Source of the DNA: Vibrio navarrensis
Lineage (GTDB): Bacteria; Pseudomonadota; Gammaproteobacteria; Enterobacterales; Vibrionaceae
NCBI RefSeq assembly: GCF_015767675.1
Contig: NZ_CP065217.1
Coordinates: 1,674,001-1,738,000, forward strand
Length of the DNA stretch: 64,000 nucleotides
Reading direction: 5' to 3'
Positions 21,651 to 31,650 of this stretch are shown here, one piece after another. Under the pieces are notes generated by a model, which saw only the letters and a program-made list of their open reading frames with translations, did not search any database and was not told the DNA's origin. The first letter of the stretch is position 1, and each line of letters starts with the position of its first letter. The position numbers and the translations under genes were made by a program.

Positions 21651-21995
21651 TCAATCGTACTTCGCCACAGCACTGTCAAATAGGTTTTTTACCAGTGCAA
21701 TGTACTCATCAAGAAAATTGATCTGTTCGTTTGTCGCTTTCTTATGCCAAACGCCCGCCAGCACTTCACCCAAATCGTCTGCGACCATATCTGCCTCTTT
21801 CAGCAATTTAAAACGGATGCTGGAATGCAGTTCTGGGTTCTGTTCAAAAAGAGCCATGATGTTGGATGCAATCATGTCTGTGATCACATCTTCTATGGTT
21901 TCTGTGCCTGTATCGCCAACGTCAGACGCGAATACATCAAGATTCAAGGCAAGGTGCTCTATGAGAGCTAAGTATCCATCGGTTTCAACAACCAC
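21651..21995 (-). CDS. Small conserved protein, probably DUF3802 family
   Basis: A 114-residue acidic, helical protein with no signal peptide, membrane segment or catalytic motif. It resembles the Vibrio DUF3802 family from memory; function is unknown. The ATG start (MVVETDGYLALIEHL) opens directly into the conserved part. Confidence 0.6.
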   Translation of the reverse strand: MVVETDGYLALIEHLALNLDVFASDVGDTGTETIEDVITDMIASNIMALFEQNPELHSSIRFKLLKEADMVADDLGEVLAGVWHKKATNEQINFLDEYIALVKNLFDSAVAKYD

Positions 21996-22152
21996 TCTTC
22001 TTCTCCGTCTGAATGCTTACATCAAGCGTAAGCTTACAACTTTTTTATCTAAGTTAATACTAAGACATGTCTGGGAAATTTCACCAACTTAATCAATTAT
22101 AAATCGCAGAATTTGATCAAATGGCGTACTTTCCATCAAAAGCGAACAGAGA

Positions 22153-23115
22153 TCACTCTTCGTAAACACAAGTTTGGTTGCGGCCACTCTCTTTTGCCAC
22201 ATAAAGTGCCTTATCCGCGCATTTTAGCCACTCTATGTATCCGGAAAAAGCAGGTTTAAATTCACATACACCTAAGCTGATGGTGTAATTGATCACGAAA
22301 TCTTCGACTCGGACGATTTCTTGCTCTACTCGTTTGCGTAAACGCTCAGCGAAATAACGCGCTTGATCGGCGCTGGTGTTTGGCAATAGCACGGTAAACT
22401 CTTCACCACCATAGCGCCCACACAAGTCACTGCCACGAGCAGTTTTCTTAAGCATATTAGAGGTCTTACGAATCACTTCGTCGCCTGCATGGTGGCCGTA
22501 GGTATCATTTACTCGTTTAAAATGATCGATATCGAAAATGACCAGTGAGCTGTGTGTATCGAGAAACTGCATTCGATTAAACTCTTCTTTCATCGACTGT
22601 TCCCAGAAGGCTCGATTATACAGCCCTGTTAGTCCATCACGGCGGCTCATTTCTGATAGATGCTGATTGGTCTCTTTGAGGTGAATTTTACTGCGCGCAA
22701 TTTCGGAAACATCATTAATTTGAATCGCTATGTGTGTCACCTGACCACACAGAGAGCGCAATGGCGTAATGACGATGTCTTGGTACATATAAGTGCTGCC
22801 ATGTGAGACGGGCGAGAAATTATGGAACTTAAATAGATAAGGGCGGTTTTCCCAGCTAGAGAAAGAGCGCGTCGCCAGTTCAGCAGCGGTATTTACTTTG
22901 GTCTCCAACCAAACACGTGGTAACTCATGAAAACATTCAAAGAGATTTCGCCCTAGAATCTTCTGCGACATTACCCCACTGTAGGACTGCATAAAGCTGT
23001 TCCAGACACACACTTGAAATGAGCGGTCGATAACAACCAAGCCAGAGTCCATGGTATCGAGAATTTGGGTGACCCAGTGAAAATCGGCAATATCGAGCGT
23101 TAAGTCCGAAGTCAT
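22153..23115 (-). CDS. PAS-GGDEF diguanylate cyclase
   Basis: A 320-residue cytoplasmic protein. A PAS-type sensor occupies about residues 15-140 (TMDSGLVVIDRSFQVCVWN). The GGDEF domain has the catalytic motif GGEEF at 236-240, preceded by RGSD (227-230), a usable product-inhibition site. It should make the second messenger cyclic di-GMP. Its ATG overlaps the stop of the upstream response-regulator gene (ATGA). The pair is therefore co-translated, and the regulator probably works with this cyclase. Confidence 0.92.
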   Translation of the reverse strand: MTSDLTLDIADFHWVTQILDTMDSGLVVIDRSFQVCVWNSFMQSYSGVMSQKILGRNLFECFHELPRVWLETKVNTAAELATRSFSSWENRPYLFKFHNFSPVSHGSTYMYQDIVITPLRSLCGQVTHIAIQINDVSEIARSKIHLKETNQHLSEMSRRDGLTGLYNRAFWEQSMKEEFNRMQFLDTHSSLVIFDIDHFKRVNDTYGHHAGDEVIRKTSNMLKKTARGSDLCGRYGGEEFTVLLPNTSADQARYFAERLRKRVEQEIVRVEDFVINYTISLGVCEFKPAFSGYIEWLKCADKALYVAKESGRNQTCVYEE

Positions 23116-24077
23116 AATGTCTCCATAATGTCGTAGATGATAGCAACCGACGGACTATCAATGAGAAACAGCACCTCGCATTCAAAATCCATGGTTTCAG
23201 CAAAATAGGTGTACTCAATGGTAAACAGCTCGTCTGATTCTTGTCCGCAATCGACGTCCTGAATCACCATATCGATGATGGCGGGCTGACGAAGTGAGAA
23301 GGATTTGTCGAGGTGGTCACCAAGCGAGGTTAAAAAAGAAGAAACCAGTAAGTTGGCAATGTTGAGAATCACCTCGTTGTGGGTGGTAAAGTCTTTGTGG
23401 TAACCGAGCTTCTCACCTATTTGGTCAATGTCGTTGCCACGAAGACAAACTAAGGCTTCACCATGAATCCCGCCACCAACAAAACGCTGTGAGACCGCAA
23501 CCGATCCTTCCCTTTTCACCACATCAACCACCGTCATATAAAGCTCCCCACAGGTGAGTGGTCCGACATTCGGTACTGGTAGCTGAATGAACTCATTAAG
23601 ATGGTCTGCCATAATCGCCGCCCCTTTCCCCAAAGCAATATTGGCGATCTCTTTAAATTTTAAAAGTGGGGTGGCGAGCGCTTCGGATTTAAGAACGGGC
23701 TTAATATGAGGGTTGGTGTAGCGTAGCCCCAGTTGCTGAAACAAAGGTTCTGCTTCTTCATCGCTAAAGGGTTTTTCTACAAAGGCGATGGCTCCCATAT
23801 TCAGACATCGCTGCTTAGCTTCCCTTTGCACATCGCCCGATACTACCACCACACGGGTTTTGTACTGGCTGACGGGCAAACTGGCTAACAGCTCAAAGCC
23901 GTCCATCACTGGCATAGTGAGATCCAAAAACAGCACATCGATATTTTGTTCCATCATGATCTGCAGCGCTTCATAGCCATCTTGCGCTTCGAGAAGATGC
24001 ACAGAGCTATCGCATACAATTGAACGACTGATTGACTTTCTTGCAACCGCCGAGTCATCGCAAATGAGTATTTTCAT
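23112..24077 (-). CDS. Response regulator with CheC/CheX-like C-terminal domain
   Basis: A 321-residue protein. The receiver domain has phospho-acceptor Asp52 (LFLDLTMPVMDG) and the conserved Lys in VEKPFS. From about residue 135 it carries a CheC/CheX-like phosphatase domain (KEIANIALGKGAAIMADHLN and a second matching half NEVILNIANLLVSSFL). Such domains remove phosphate from receiver proteins. The ATG at 24077 opens the classic receiver start MKILICDDS; the longer frame to 24125 is rejected. It is coupled to the GGDEF gene. Confidence 0.85.
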   Translation of the reverse strand: MKILICDDSAVARKSISRSIVCDSSVHLLEAQDGYEALQIMMEQNIDVLFLDLTMPVMDGFELLASLPVSQYKTRVVVVSGDVQREAKQRCLNMGAIAFVEKPFSDEEAEPLFQQLGLRYTNPHIKPVLKSEALATPLLKFKEIANIALGKGAAIMADHLNEFIQLPVPNVGPLTCGELYMTVVDVVKREGSVAVSQRFVGGGIHGEALVCLRGNDIDQIGEKLGYHKDFTTHNEVILNIANLLVSSFLTSLGDHLDKSFSLRQPAIIDMVIQDVDCGQESDELFTIEYTYFAETMDFECEVLFLIDSPSVAIIYDIMETL

Positions 24078-24304
24078 ACAGACCGTGGAACCAATGTCAA
24101 AAAATGAATAATACGTGTCGAACAAAAAATGCTCTAGAGGGAAAAGAGAGAAAAAGCGGGCATATAAGCGACTAAATTCACATTTGAGTTATTTTTTTTC
24201 GAAAAATTACCTGATTCTTACTGAAGTTTGTGAAATGGCGACATTTTGTTTCTTCTTCTAGCATACACTTAGGATGAAACCAGCGTAGTCAGATGGGAGG
24301 CTTT

Positions 24305-25171
24305 ATGTGGCAAACGATTTCAGAGCAGCTTTCAGACACTTTAATGTTCTCTTACGAGATTGTAGAGAAGGTACCGCTTGATGGCGGTGATATCAGTGAC
24401 TGCTTTATGATCAGCGATGGTGAACAGCGTTATTTTGTCAAAGTCAACGAGCGTGATTTCCTGCAAAAGTTTGAAAGTGAGGCGGAAAATCTGCGTCAGT
24501 TACGAGAAACCTGTACCATTCATCTGCCAGAATTAATTTTGACAGGCGTCTCTAAATCCAACGCTTTCATCATTCTCAATTACCTCCCGACCAAACCACT
24601 TGAAGATGCGCAAAGCAGTTATCAATTGGGCCAACAGCTTGCGAGACTGCATTTGTGGGGAGAACAGAAAGAGTATGGTTTCGACCAAGACAACTTCATT
24701 GGCGCGGTACTGCAGCCAAACGCTTGGCACAAAAAATGGCACACCTTTTTCGCTGAGCAGCGCATCGGTTGGCAGTTGCAACTTTTACGTGAAAAAGGCG
24801 TCAATTTTGGTGTGTTGGATGAGATTGTCGACGTGGTAAAACGTCAGCTCATTAGCCACAACCCTCGCCCTTCCCTATTGCATGGCGATTTATGGCATGG
24901 AAATATGGCATTATCTGCCTTTGGCCCAATCTGTTTTGATCCGGCGAGCTATTGGGGAGATCGGGAATGCGATATTGCCATGACGGAGTTATTTGGCGGT
25001 TTTCAGCCCGAGTTTTACCAAGGTTATGAAAGCTTAGCCCCGCTCCCATTTGGTTACGCTCAGCGCCGAGAAATTTATAACCTTTACCATCTCCTCAATC
25101 ATTGCAATCAATTTGGCGGCCACTATCTAGAGCAAGCTCAGAAGGCGGTTGATAATGTCCTCTCCTACTGA
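24305..25171 (+). CDS. Fructosamine kinase family protein
   Basis: A 288-residue small-molecule kinase of the fructosamine/ribulosamine kinase family (YniA type). The ATP-lysine region is RYFVKVN, the catalytic loop is HGDLWHGN and the metal-binding segment is FDPASYWGDRECD. Members phosphorylate sugar-modified amines so that the sugar falls off, a repair of glycated protein. The ATG at 24305 (MWQTISEQL) fits the family start better than 24293. Confidence 0.88.
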   Translation: MWQTISEQLSDTLMFSYEIVEKVPLDGGDISDCFMISDGEQRYFVKVNERDFLQKFESEAENLRQLRETCTIHLPELILTGVSKSNAFIILNYLPTKPLEDAQSSYQLGQQLARLHLWGEQKEYGFDQDNFIGAVLQPNAWHKKWHTFFAEQRIGWQLQLLREKGVNFGVLDEIVDVVKRQLISHNPRPSLLHGDLWHGNMALSAFGPICFDPASYWGDRECDIAMTELFGGFQPEFYQGYESLAPLPFGYAQRREIYNLYHLLNHCNQFGGHYLEQAQKAVDNVLSY

Positions 25172-25475
25172 GGAAAGGGGATAAATTAAACGCCGATCCA
25201 GCAGAGCTAAATCAAGAATGTCATCGTTTTCAGTACAACGATGACATTTTTCGAGTCATATCACTTTAACTTCTGTTCGTTTGTCTATGTATTGAGTTTT
25301 TTGTCATGTTTTGCACTTATTTTGAGTCAAACATCAACTTTCCTGCCTAACATAAACTCAGAGCGTAGTGCTGTTGTGTACAAATAAACCTGCTTTTGAG
25401 CGCTTTGGATAGCAAGCATTTCGTCACGCGCCACGTTTGCCGACACAAACCAGAATAGACGTAAGGAAAAGAAGT
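25172..25475. other. Intergenic region
   Basis: 304 bases without a gene. The kinase-gene terminator is at its start. The rest is AT-rich and presumably holds the promoter of the small zinc-ribbon gene. Confidence 0.5.
25219..25254 (+). terminator. Terminator after the fructosamine-kinase-like gene
   Basis: AATGTCATCG / CGATGACATT stem followed by a T run. Confidence 0.8.
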
Positions 25476-25679
25476 ATGCGTAACTACACTGAAAAACACA
25501 TCAAGTGCCCTCATTGCGGGCATCTTATCGGTATTACATTAGACGCCAGCAATGGCAGTCAAGACTTCTACGATGACTGCCCAGCTTGTTGCCACGCAAT
25601 CCACCTCAATATGATGGTGGACGAAATGCAAGACACCATTCAACTAACGATAGACGCCGACGACGAGCAGGTTTTCTAA
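25476..25679 (+). CDS. CPXCG-motif small zinc-ribbon protein
   Basis: A 67-residue protein with two cysteine pairs, CPHCG near residue 11 and CPACC near 35, that should hold one zinc. The rest is acidic. Function is unknown, though the family is widespread in gammaproteobacteria. The ATG at 25476 has AAGGAAAAG upstream; the longer frame from 25437 lacks a site. Confidence 0.85.
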   Translation: MRNYTEKHIKCPHCGHLIGITLDASNGSQDFYDDCPACCHAIHLNMMVDEMQDTIQLTIDADDEQVF

Positions 25680-25688
25680 GAGAAGATT

Positions 25689-25710
25689 ACCGCCACATAA
25701 ACGTGGCGGT
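25689..25710. terminator. Hairpin between convergent CPXCG gene and ribE
   Basis: ACCGCCAC / GTGGCGGT stem with six-base loop; weak T tract. Confidence 0.55.
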
Positions 25711-25716
25711 GTGTTG

Positions 25717-26331
25717 TTAAGCCAGACCTTTCGCCGCCAACACGCGTTCAGTGGTATCCACAATCGCTTGGGTCTGTGGGTCAAATTCGATATTCACTCG
25801 CTCTCCAACCTTTCTTACGCCAAACAGAGTTCGATTTAATGTCTCTGGGATGAGATGTACAGAAAAACGGTTCTCTGTGACTTCACCGATAGTTAACGAG
25901 CTGCCATCCACACCAATAAAACCTTTTTCGAGCACGTATTTCATTTGCTTCTCTGGCAAGCTAAACCAAACGGTGCGGTTATTGGGGCTATCAATCACAT
26001 CTTCGATCACAGCGGTATTGCTGATATGGCCTGACATGCTGTGTCCACCGATTTCATCACCAAACTTCGCGGCTCGCTCAATATTCACTTTGTCGCCTGG
26101 TTGTAAGTCACCCAAGTTGGTCAGTCGTAGGGTTTGCCGCATGAGGTCAAAACTGACCAGTTCACCGTCAATGCGAGTCGCGGTTAAGCAACAGCCATTG
26201 TGGGCCACCGATGCACCGATTGTTAACCCTTCTAACATTTCATTGCATAAACGGAGTGTATGAGTCTGAAATTGCTCTTTCTTATCGATGATGACCACTT
26301 CTGCCATTCCCTGAACAATGCCTGTAAACAT
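25717..26331 (-). CDS. ribE: Riboflavin synthase alpha chain
   Basis: Joins two lumazine molecules into riboflavin and a pyrimidine by-product. It is 204 residues with two similar beta-barrel halves. The first begins [12 protein letters not shown], and the halves carry the paired motifs [10 protein letters not shown] and SSLTIGE. The ATG at 26331 gives the canonical start; the frame extends to 26340. It is divergent from norM. No RFN riboswitch was recognised in the 245 bases between the two genes. Confidence 0.94.
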   Translation of the reverse strand: MFTGIVQGMAEVVIIDKKEQFQTHTLRLCNEMLEGLTIGASVAHNGCCLTATRIDGELVSFDLMRQTLRLTNLGDLQPGDKVNIERAAKFGDEIGGHSMSGHISNTAVIEDVIDSPNNRTVWFSLPEKQMKYVLEKGFIGVDGSSLTIGEVTENRFSVHLIPETLNRTLFGVRKVGERVNIEFDPQTQAIVDTTERVLAAKGLA

Positions 26332-26576
26332 GCTATGCAACCTCTTTTTTCTAGCGCGTAGTTTAAGATTCCATTATTATCCTGGATCAATATTCCGGAG
26401 GCTTCAAAAAAATCATACTCATTGTTCTGGCCTACGCTCAACACCAGACAACTTTCCCGAAATGATACCTGTGCTGAATGTTCATCAGCTCAACCACTCC
26501 ATAGGTTACGTGCCTTTGTCTGCCCCGGAAATGCAGTAAGACCTTATAACATATTTACCTATCTAGTGGAGTAGAC

Positions 26577-27947
26577 GTGCAAAATTACAAGAAAGAAGCA
26601 TCCAGCCTCGTCAGGCTAGCAACACCAGTACTCATTGCATCCGTTGCACAAACCGGTATGGGTTTTGTCGATACCGTGATGGCCGGGGGCGTGAGTGCAA
26701 TCGATATGGCAGCCGTCTCCGTTGCGTCAAGCATTTGGTTTCCTTCAATTCTGTTTGGCATTGGACTATTGATGGCCCTGGTCCCAGTTGTTGCTCAGCT
26801 CAATGGCGCCGGAAAACGCGACAATGTGCCGTATGAAATCCAGCAAGGCGCAGTAATGGCACTGCTTATCAGTGTGCCTATCATCGCGGTGCTTTTTCAG
26901 ACTGAACGAATTGTTAGCCTTATGGATGTCGAAGTCGCACTAGCCACCAAAACCGTAGGTTATATCCACGCGGTGATCTTTGCTGTGCCTGCGTTTTTGC
27001 TGTTTCAAACACTGCGTAGCTTGACCGACGGGCTTTCTTTGACTAAACCAGCGATGGTCATCGGCTTTTTCGGTTTGCTGCTCAATATTCCGCTCAACTG
27101 GATGTTTGTCTACGGCAAACTTGGCGCGCCTGCGCTCGGTGGCGTCGGTTGTGGGGTGGCGACGGCCATTGTCTACTGGATCATGTTCTTCATGTTGCTG
27201 CTTTATGTGACGACGTCACAAAGGCTCAAACAGGTGAAGCTATTCCATGTTTGGTATCGCCCTAATCTGAGTGCTCAAATCAAACTCTTTAAACTTGGTT
27301 TCCCTGTCGCCGCCGCACTGTTTTTTGAAGTCACTCTTTTTGCCGTTGTGGCGTTGATGGTTGCGCCGCTCGGCTCTGTGGTGGTTGCAGCCCACCAAGT
27401 GGCGATCAACTTTTCCTCCTTGCTGTTTATGCTACCAATGAGTATTGGCGCGGCGACCAGCATTCGCGTTGGTCATAAGCTTGGCGAAGCCAGCACTGAA
27501 GGCGCGAGAGTGGCTTCCCACGTTGGTCTGATGGTTGGGCTACTCACTGCGGTACTCACGGCGACGGCAACTGTGCTGCTGCGTGAGCCGATTGCATTGC
27601 TTTATACCGACAACCAAGCGGTGATCCATCTCGCTATGCAACTACTGCTGTTTTCGGCCATCTATCAATGCACGGATGCGATTCAAGTCATTGCGGCAGG
27701 TGCACTTCGTGGCTACAAAGACATGAAGGCCATCTTTAACCGTACGTTTATTGCGTACTGGTTGCTGGGTTTACCAACGGGCTATGTGCTTGGCATTACC
27801 GATTGGATTGTTGAACCCATGGGAGCGCAAGGCTTTTGGATTGGTTTCATCGTCGGCCTCTCAGCGGCAGCGTTAATGTTGGGACTACGTCTGCATTGGT
27901 TGCACAAGCAAAGTGACGACATACAGCTGCAACTGGTAGGAAAATAG
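26577..27947 (+). CDS. norM: MATE family multidrug efflux pump NorM
   Basis: A sodium-driven exporter of fluoroquinolones, dyes and similar cations. It is 456 residues, the same length as the well-studied V. parahaemolyticus NorM, with twelve transmembrane helices. The N-half motif TGMGFVDTVMAGG contains the conserved Asp used in cation coupling, and the middle half begins LFKLGFPVAAALFFEV. The start is a GTG. Confidence 0.93.
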   Translation: MQNYKKEASSLVRLATPVLIASVAQTGMGFVDTVMAGGVSAIDMAAVSVASSIWFPSILFGIGLLMALVPVVAQLNGAGKRDNVPYEIQQGAVMALLISVPIIAVLFQTERIVSLMDVEVALATKTVGYIHAVIFAVPAFLLFQTLRSLTDGLSLTKPAMVIGFFGLLLNIPLNWMFVYGKLGAPALGGVGCGVATAIVYWIMFFMLLLYVTTSQRLKQVKLFHVWYRPNLSAQIKLFKLGFPVAAALFFEVTLFAVVALMVAPLGSVVVAAHQVAINFSSLLFMLPMSIGAATSIRVGHKLGEASTEGARVASHVGLMVGLLTAVLTATATVLLREPIALLYTDNQAVIHLAMQLLLFSAIYQCTDAIQVIAAGALRGYKDMKAIFNRTFIAYWLLGLPTGYVLGITDWIVEPMGAQGFWIGFIVGLSAAALMLGLRLHWLHKQSDDIQLQLVGK

Positions 27948-27975
27948 CTATCTACCCAGTTATTGACCCCACTCT

Positions 27976-28000
27976 TCAAGCCGGCGGATGCCGGCTTTAT
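27976..28000 (+). terminator. Terminator after norM
   Basis: AAGCCGGC / GCCGGCTT stem with GGAT loop, followed by a short T run. Confidence 0.8.
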
Positions 28001-28035
28001 ACTATCTTAAGCGTGGAAGGTTATTGAGGATGACT

Positions 28036-29031
28036 ATGTTGCAGCGTGTTTGCTTACTCTTATTTGCTCTCTTTGTGCTTACTGCCTGCACTGACAATGG
28101 CGGTATCGAAGATCGTTTTGTCACCTATGCAGAGCGTCTGGCCAACGTTCTTGAGGTGGATGCGCCAACACCTCCCTCCTCATTTGCCATCACACTTGAG
28201 GATAAAAGACGGCTATACAGCGAGCTGCCTCGCTTATCTCTCGGTTTACTGGATAGTTATGAGTTGAGTGATTGTGGCCTTTTTCAAATCGTTGCTGAAA
28301 AGAACTCGTCGCTTGGAAAAGTTTGGGATCAGTTCCAAGATTTCGACTATCAACTACGTTTAAGTAATACGCTACGTCACTGCCTGATGTCCGACTCGCT
28401 CTCGGCTCGTTTGAGGAAGCAACTGGAAGATCTTGCCAACATCAAACAGGGTCATTTGTCCATCCATTTGCGAAACTTAATCTTGACCAGTGACGCGATG
28501 AGAAAGCAGCTCAGTGGTCATCAGTGGTTAATGGAGGGACAACAAAGCCAGTGGAGTGAAATTCATGACGCCTTGTCGATTTTTGCGCAGATAGACGCCG
28601 CGGCCAAGGCGGGTGAACCGTTTACTCTGTCAGTCTACCCCTACCAAGAAGTTTTAGAGAGAGCCCCCCTGATTGGTGCTTTGTACTACTCGCTACAACG
28701 CTCAACACGTTGGCTGAATCTCACCACTGAGATGCTATCGAAGCATATTTCTTCAATTCACTGCGGCGCTAATCGGGATCAGACTCGTTTTAACTACCTG
28801 CGCAACGTTTTTGATGAATACTACATAAAGTCGATTCAAGCGTATAATGCCGACCTTGACGCAGCTTACTATCAATTGAGTAACCATTTGCCCATCATCA
28901 TTACGTCATTTGAAGAGCAAAACTCGGCATATCGACTCCAAGAAGCTCATCAAGAATTTCGCCAGGCCAATCTACAACACATTCAGTTTTGGCAGCAGCT
29001 TTTTCAGCGCTGCCAGAACCCTGTTCAATAG
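28036..29031 (+). CDS. DUF3080 family lipoprotein
   Basis: A 331-residue protein with a lipoprotein signal (lipobox LTAC near residue 18) and a largely helical body. No catalytic motif is seen. The ATG at 28036 has GAGG 6 bases upstream; another ATG at 28030 is in frame. It ends 7 bases before the convergent ligase gene. The family is common in Vibrio and has no known function. Confidence 0.75.
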   Translation: MLQRVCLLLFALFVLTACTDNGGIEDRFVTYAERLANVLEVDAPTPPSSFAITLEDKRRLYSELPRLSLGLLDSYELSDCGLFQIVAEKNSSLGKVWDQFQDFDYQLRLSNTLRHCLMSDSLSARLRKQLEDLANIKQGHLSIHLRNLILTSDAMRKQLSGHQWLMEGQQSQWSEIHDALSIFAQIDAAAKAGEPFTLSVYPYQEVLERAPLIGALYYSLQRSTRWLNLTTEMLSKHISSIHCGANRDQTRFNYLRNVFDEYYIKSIQAYNADLDAAYYQLSNHLPIIITSFEEQNSAYRLQEAHQEFRQANLQHIQFWQQLFQRCQNPVQ

Positions 29032-29038
29032 TCCGCGC

Positions 29039-29884
29039 TTATTGAGTAACACGCTGGCGCAAGTAACGAGCAAACTTAGGAATGCCATTGTGGGTTAGGC
29101 CGTTATAACGAAAAGTAATGGTGCTGCCGATCGCTGGTGGCGTTTCGCGTTGCACATCGGTAAACCCGCTACCGATATAAAATTCTGTTCCATCCCCCAG
29201 CCGAACCAAAATGGCGCCCATTTTACCCATAAGGCGCCCACTACCGGGCTTATAGCCAATCACCACCGCGTCATCGTCTTGATAACGCTTGAGTTTAAGT
29301 AGATCGGAGCTGCGACCCGCTTGGTAGCGGCTGCTGATTTTACGCAGCATTATCCCCTCTCCTTGCTGGTGATCTATTTCATCTAAGTGTGCAAACAGCG
29401 CTTGTTCACTTTGTATCGGCAGATGCTCAACGTATTGGATATGTTGAACATCCATTGTCCGAACCAAGTCAGTGATGTGATGGTAACGCTTGCGGTAGTC
29501 GCCTGCGGTATGTGGCGAATCAAAAAGCATAAAGCGAATTTGCTGCCATGCTTGGTCTATCGGGCTAGTATCTAACACGGTTTGCTGCACAAGATGAAAG
29601 TGACCTCGCCCCGCCCAAAGCTCGCCATCTAACGGATAGTTGGGCAGTGCCTGCACAAACCAGGCTGGTGCGTGAATTTTTTTGCCACTGCGAGTTTGGA
29701 GCTGCTCCCCTGTCCAATAGGCACGAATGCCATCCAGTTTTTCGCTGTACCAGTACTCATCGATGTTAATTCCGCTTTGGTAGTTTTCAGCCAGCACAAT
29801 ATCTGCCTCTGGCGGTGGAGAAAGCCCTTCAGCAGAAGTAGCGAAAGTGGCCAATAGGCAGGAAGCTAAGATGGTAAGACGCAT
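29039..29884 (-). CDS. ATP-dependent DNA ligase, LigE type (periplasmic)
   Basis: A 281-residue minimal ATP-dependent ligase. The AMP-accepting lysine is in SEKLDGIRAYW (Lys49). Further nucleotidyltransferase motifs are RSGKKI, DGELW, GEGIMLR and LLKLKRY, followed by a small OB-fold domain. The N-terminus is a signal peptide (MRLTILASCLLATFATSAEG), so it acts in the periplasm, where it may repair incoming transforming DNA. The ATG at 29884 places the signal correctly. Confidence 0.9.
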   Translation of the reverse strand: MRLTILASCLLATFATSAEGLSPPPEADIVLAENYQSGINIDEYWYSEKLDGIRAYWTGEQLQTRSGKKIHAPAWFVQALPNYPLDGELWAGRGHFHLVQQTVLDTSPIDQAWQQIRFMLFDSPHTAGDYRKRYHHITDLVRTMDVQHIQYVEHLPIQSEQALFAHLDEIDHQQGEGIMLRKISSRYQAGRSSDLLKLKRYQDDDAVVIGYKPGSGRLMGKMGAILVRLGDGTEFYIGSGFTDVQRETPPAIGSTITFRYNGLTHNGIPKFARYLRQRVTQ

Positions 29885-30055
29885 CGCATAAATCCTCATA
29901 AGTTATCATTTTTCAAGGATCAAATTGGGTGCGAATTGTTCATCTTGGGCAAGTTGAATATATTACTATTGCGAGGCTGATTTTGTAGTTCCGGCTGTGA
30001 CAAACATCGTATTTCAGTCGCAGGTGCGACATAGCACGTTAAATCGGATTTGAGT

Positions 30056-30445
30056 TTAGTCTTGCCAAATTTTACGCATTTTCTCTATCGTCTGTACTGG
30101 CACTTGATGAACGCTAGCGAACTCTCCTTTGCAAACCAGAACCTCAAGTGGAATGTGATTCTCTTTGGCGTATCGGCGATAGGGTGCTAGTTCCCAGTGG
30201 CGTACAAATGTATTACTGACAATCACATGCTGCTGAGCTTGTAAAAGCTCAATGGTACGCGCTAAACACCATTGATGCGCTTCGCTTAGTCTTTGCGGAT
30301 CGAAGTGATACTCTCCGTTTGCATCGACGAAAAACATATCCGTCTCAATGTGTATCGCCTGATGTTCTCTCGCCAGCTTTTGCGCCAAGGTACTTTTGCC
30401 GGAACCCGGTAATCCACGGATTAACGTCAATTTTGCCTTTGTCAT
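30056..30445 (-). CDS. P-loop kinase-like ATP-binding protein
   Basis: A 129-residue P-loop protein with Walker A RGLPGSGKST (residues 9-18) and an ETDMFF motif typical of AAA_33/polynucleotide-kinase-like small kinases. The substrate is unknown. The ATG at 30445 has GAGG upstream. Its reduced length suggests a single-domain phosphotransferase. Confidence 0.75.
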   Translation of the reverse strand: MTKAKLTLIRGLPGSGKSTLAQKLAREHQAIHIETDMFFVDANGEYHFDPQRLSEAHQWCLARTIELLQAQQHVIVSNTFVRHWELAPYRRYAKENHIPLEVLVCKGEFASVHQVPVQTIEKMRKIWQD

Positions 30446-30683
30446 TGAAGTAACCTCGTGATGACGCCGATTTGGAAGATAAATAAACTGCTCAGGATTA
30501 TACATACTTGTGGCAAGAGTTGGCGTTTTGGTTAAGCCTAATCAATTGAACAGAAGTAAAATAATTTAGAACCATGTCACTTTGGCCTGAAAATTGCCCT
30601 ATTCGTTTCAAAGGATAAATTCGGCGTACTTCGCCCTTTTTAAACAAAGTGTTGCACCAAATTGAAACATAGGAGGCACCAGT

Positions 30684-30917
30684 ATGGGCAGTTTTTGGGA
30701 TAAAAGATGGCAGATCATTGAAGGTGCGGACAGCTTGTATCAGGTGATCCAGCGTTCACACAAACCAGCGACCAAACGTGAGTTGGCACAGTCGCCCGCT
30801 CAGTCTCGCAGCAATCGACAAGCGGTTCACTATACGCCACCAGAAATACGTGAACTGGTGGATGAGATCGTCCGTTATTCCAGCGTTAAAACGGAGCGCA
30901 ATGCCAGTCGAAAATAA
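30684..30917 (+). CDS. Small hypothetical protein
   Basis: 77 residues, basic, with a hydrophilic middle and a helical C-terminus (PPEIRELVDEIVRYSS). A strong GGAGG site precedes the ATG by 8 bases, which supports translation. No family recognised. Confidence 0.6.
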   Translation: MGSFWDKRWQIIEGADSLYQVIQRSHKPATKRELAQSPAQSRSNRQAVHYTPPEIRELVDEIVRYSSVKTERNASRK

Positions 30918-31046
30918 TCTTTACTGTTGATTTTTTGCTCATTCACACAAGGAAAATGTGATTTAGGGCGACTCTTTTTTACAATTTGTAGCAAGTTAGC
31001 TTGTTATTTCCGTTCAAATCCCAATGATCACAGTATGAGTTAGCAG

Positions 31047-31070
31047 ACCCTCTCTCAGGAGAGGGTTATT
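31047..31070 (+). terminator. Hairpin after the small gene
   Basis: ACCCTCTC / GAGAGGGT stem with TCAG loop and a weak T-rich tail. Confidence 0.55.
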
Positions 31071-31161
31071 CATATTAATTTGATGCACCGCAATGCGAGC
31101 CTGCGCCAGTGAATTTTAGTATTACGCTTCCAAACCGAAGCCATTTTCAAAGGTAATTTTT

Positions 31162-31650
31162 ATGTCTGATGCACCAACTACCGTGGAGTATACCGTCGAA
31201 ACCCTACAACCTGTGGTTGAATCTTCAGGTTCAGTTTGGGGTTATGTTTTAGGGGGTATTGCTGTGGTTGCCCTGCTTGGTTACGTGGTTTACAAAAAAG
31301 CCAACACGCCTTCTTTTATTATCAAGCAAATGCGTAAGCGCAATCAGAAAGAGATGAAAAAGCAAGGCATCGAAAGTGCTGAAGCGATGCTCGATCTTGA
31401 CCAACTACTTAACGCCGTGGAAAGTTACGCGAACGATAAAGGGATGAGCGGAACTCAAATGGTTCAGCTTCTCGCACCACTGAACGATAAAGCGAAAATT
31501 AAATCGGCCACGGATCTCTACGGCTCAATGTCTTACATCGCAAAAAGTATCAATAACATTGCGCTGGCAAAAATGTTGGGAAATAAGGCGAAGCAAGTCC
31601 GCTCTAGCTCTGCGCTGATGACTGGCCTGCTCAAACGCGCAGGCGTGTAA
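31162..31650 (+). CDS. Single-pass membrane protein of unknown function
   Basis: 162 residues. One transmembrane segment (about 26-45, YVLGGIAVVALLGYVVY) is followed by a basic helical region and a soluble C-terminal domain rich in Ala, Lys and Ser. No family recognised. It is monocistronic with a terminator. Confidence 0.65.
   Translation: MSDAPTTVEYTVETLQPVVESSGSVWGYVLGGIAVVALLGYVVYKKANTPSFIIKQMRKRNQKEMKKQGIESAEAMLDLDQLLNAVESYANDKGMSGTQMVQLLAPLNDKAKIKSATDLYGSMSYIAKSINNIALAKMLGNKAKQVRSSSALMTGLLKRAGV

Noticed and set aside
26332..26576. FMN (RFN) riboswitch upstream of ribE
   Set aside because: The conserved RFN blocks were not recognised in the 245 bases between ribE and norM.
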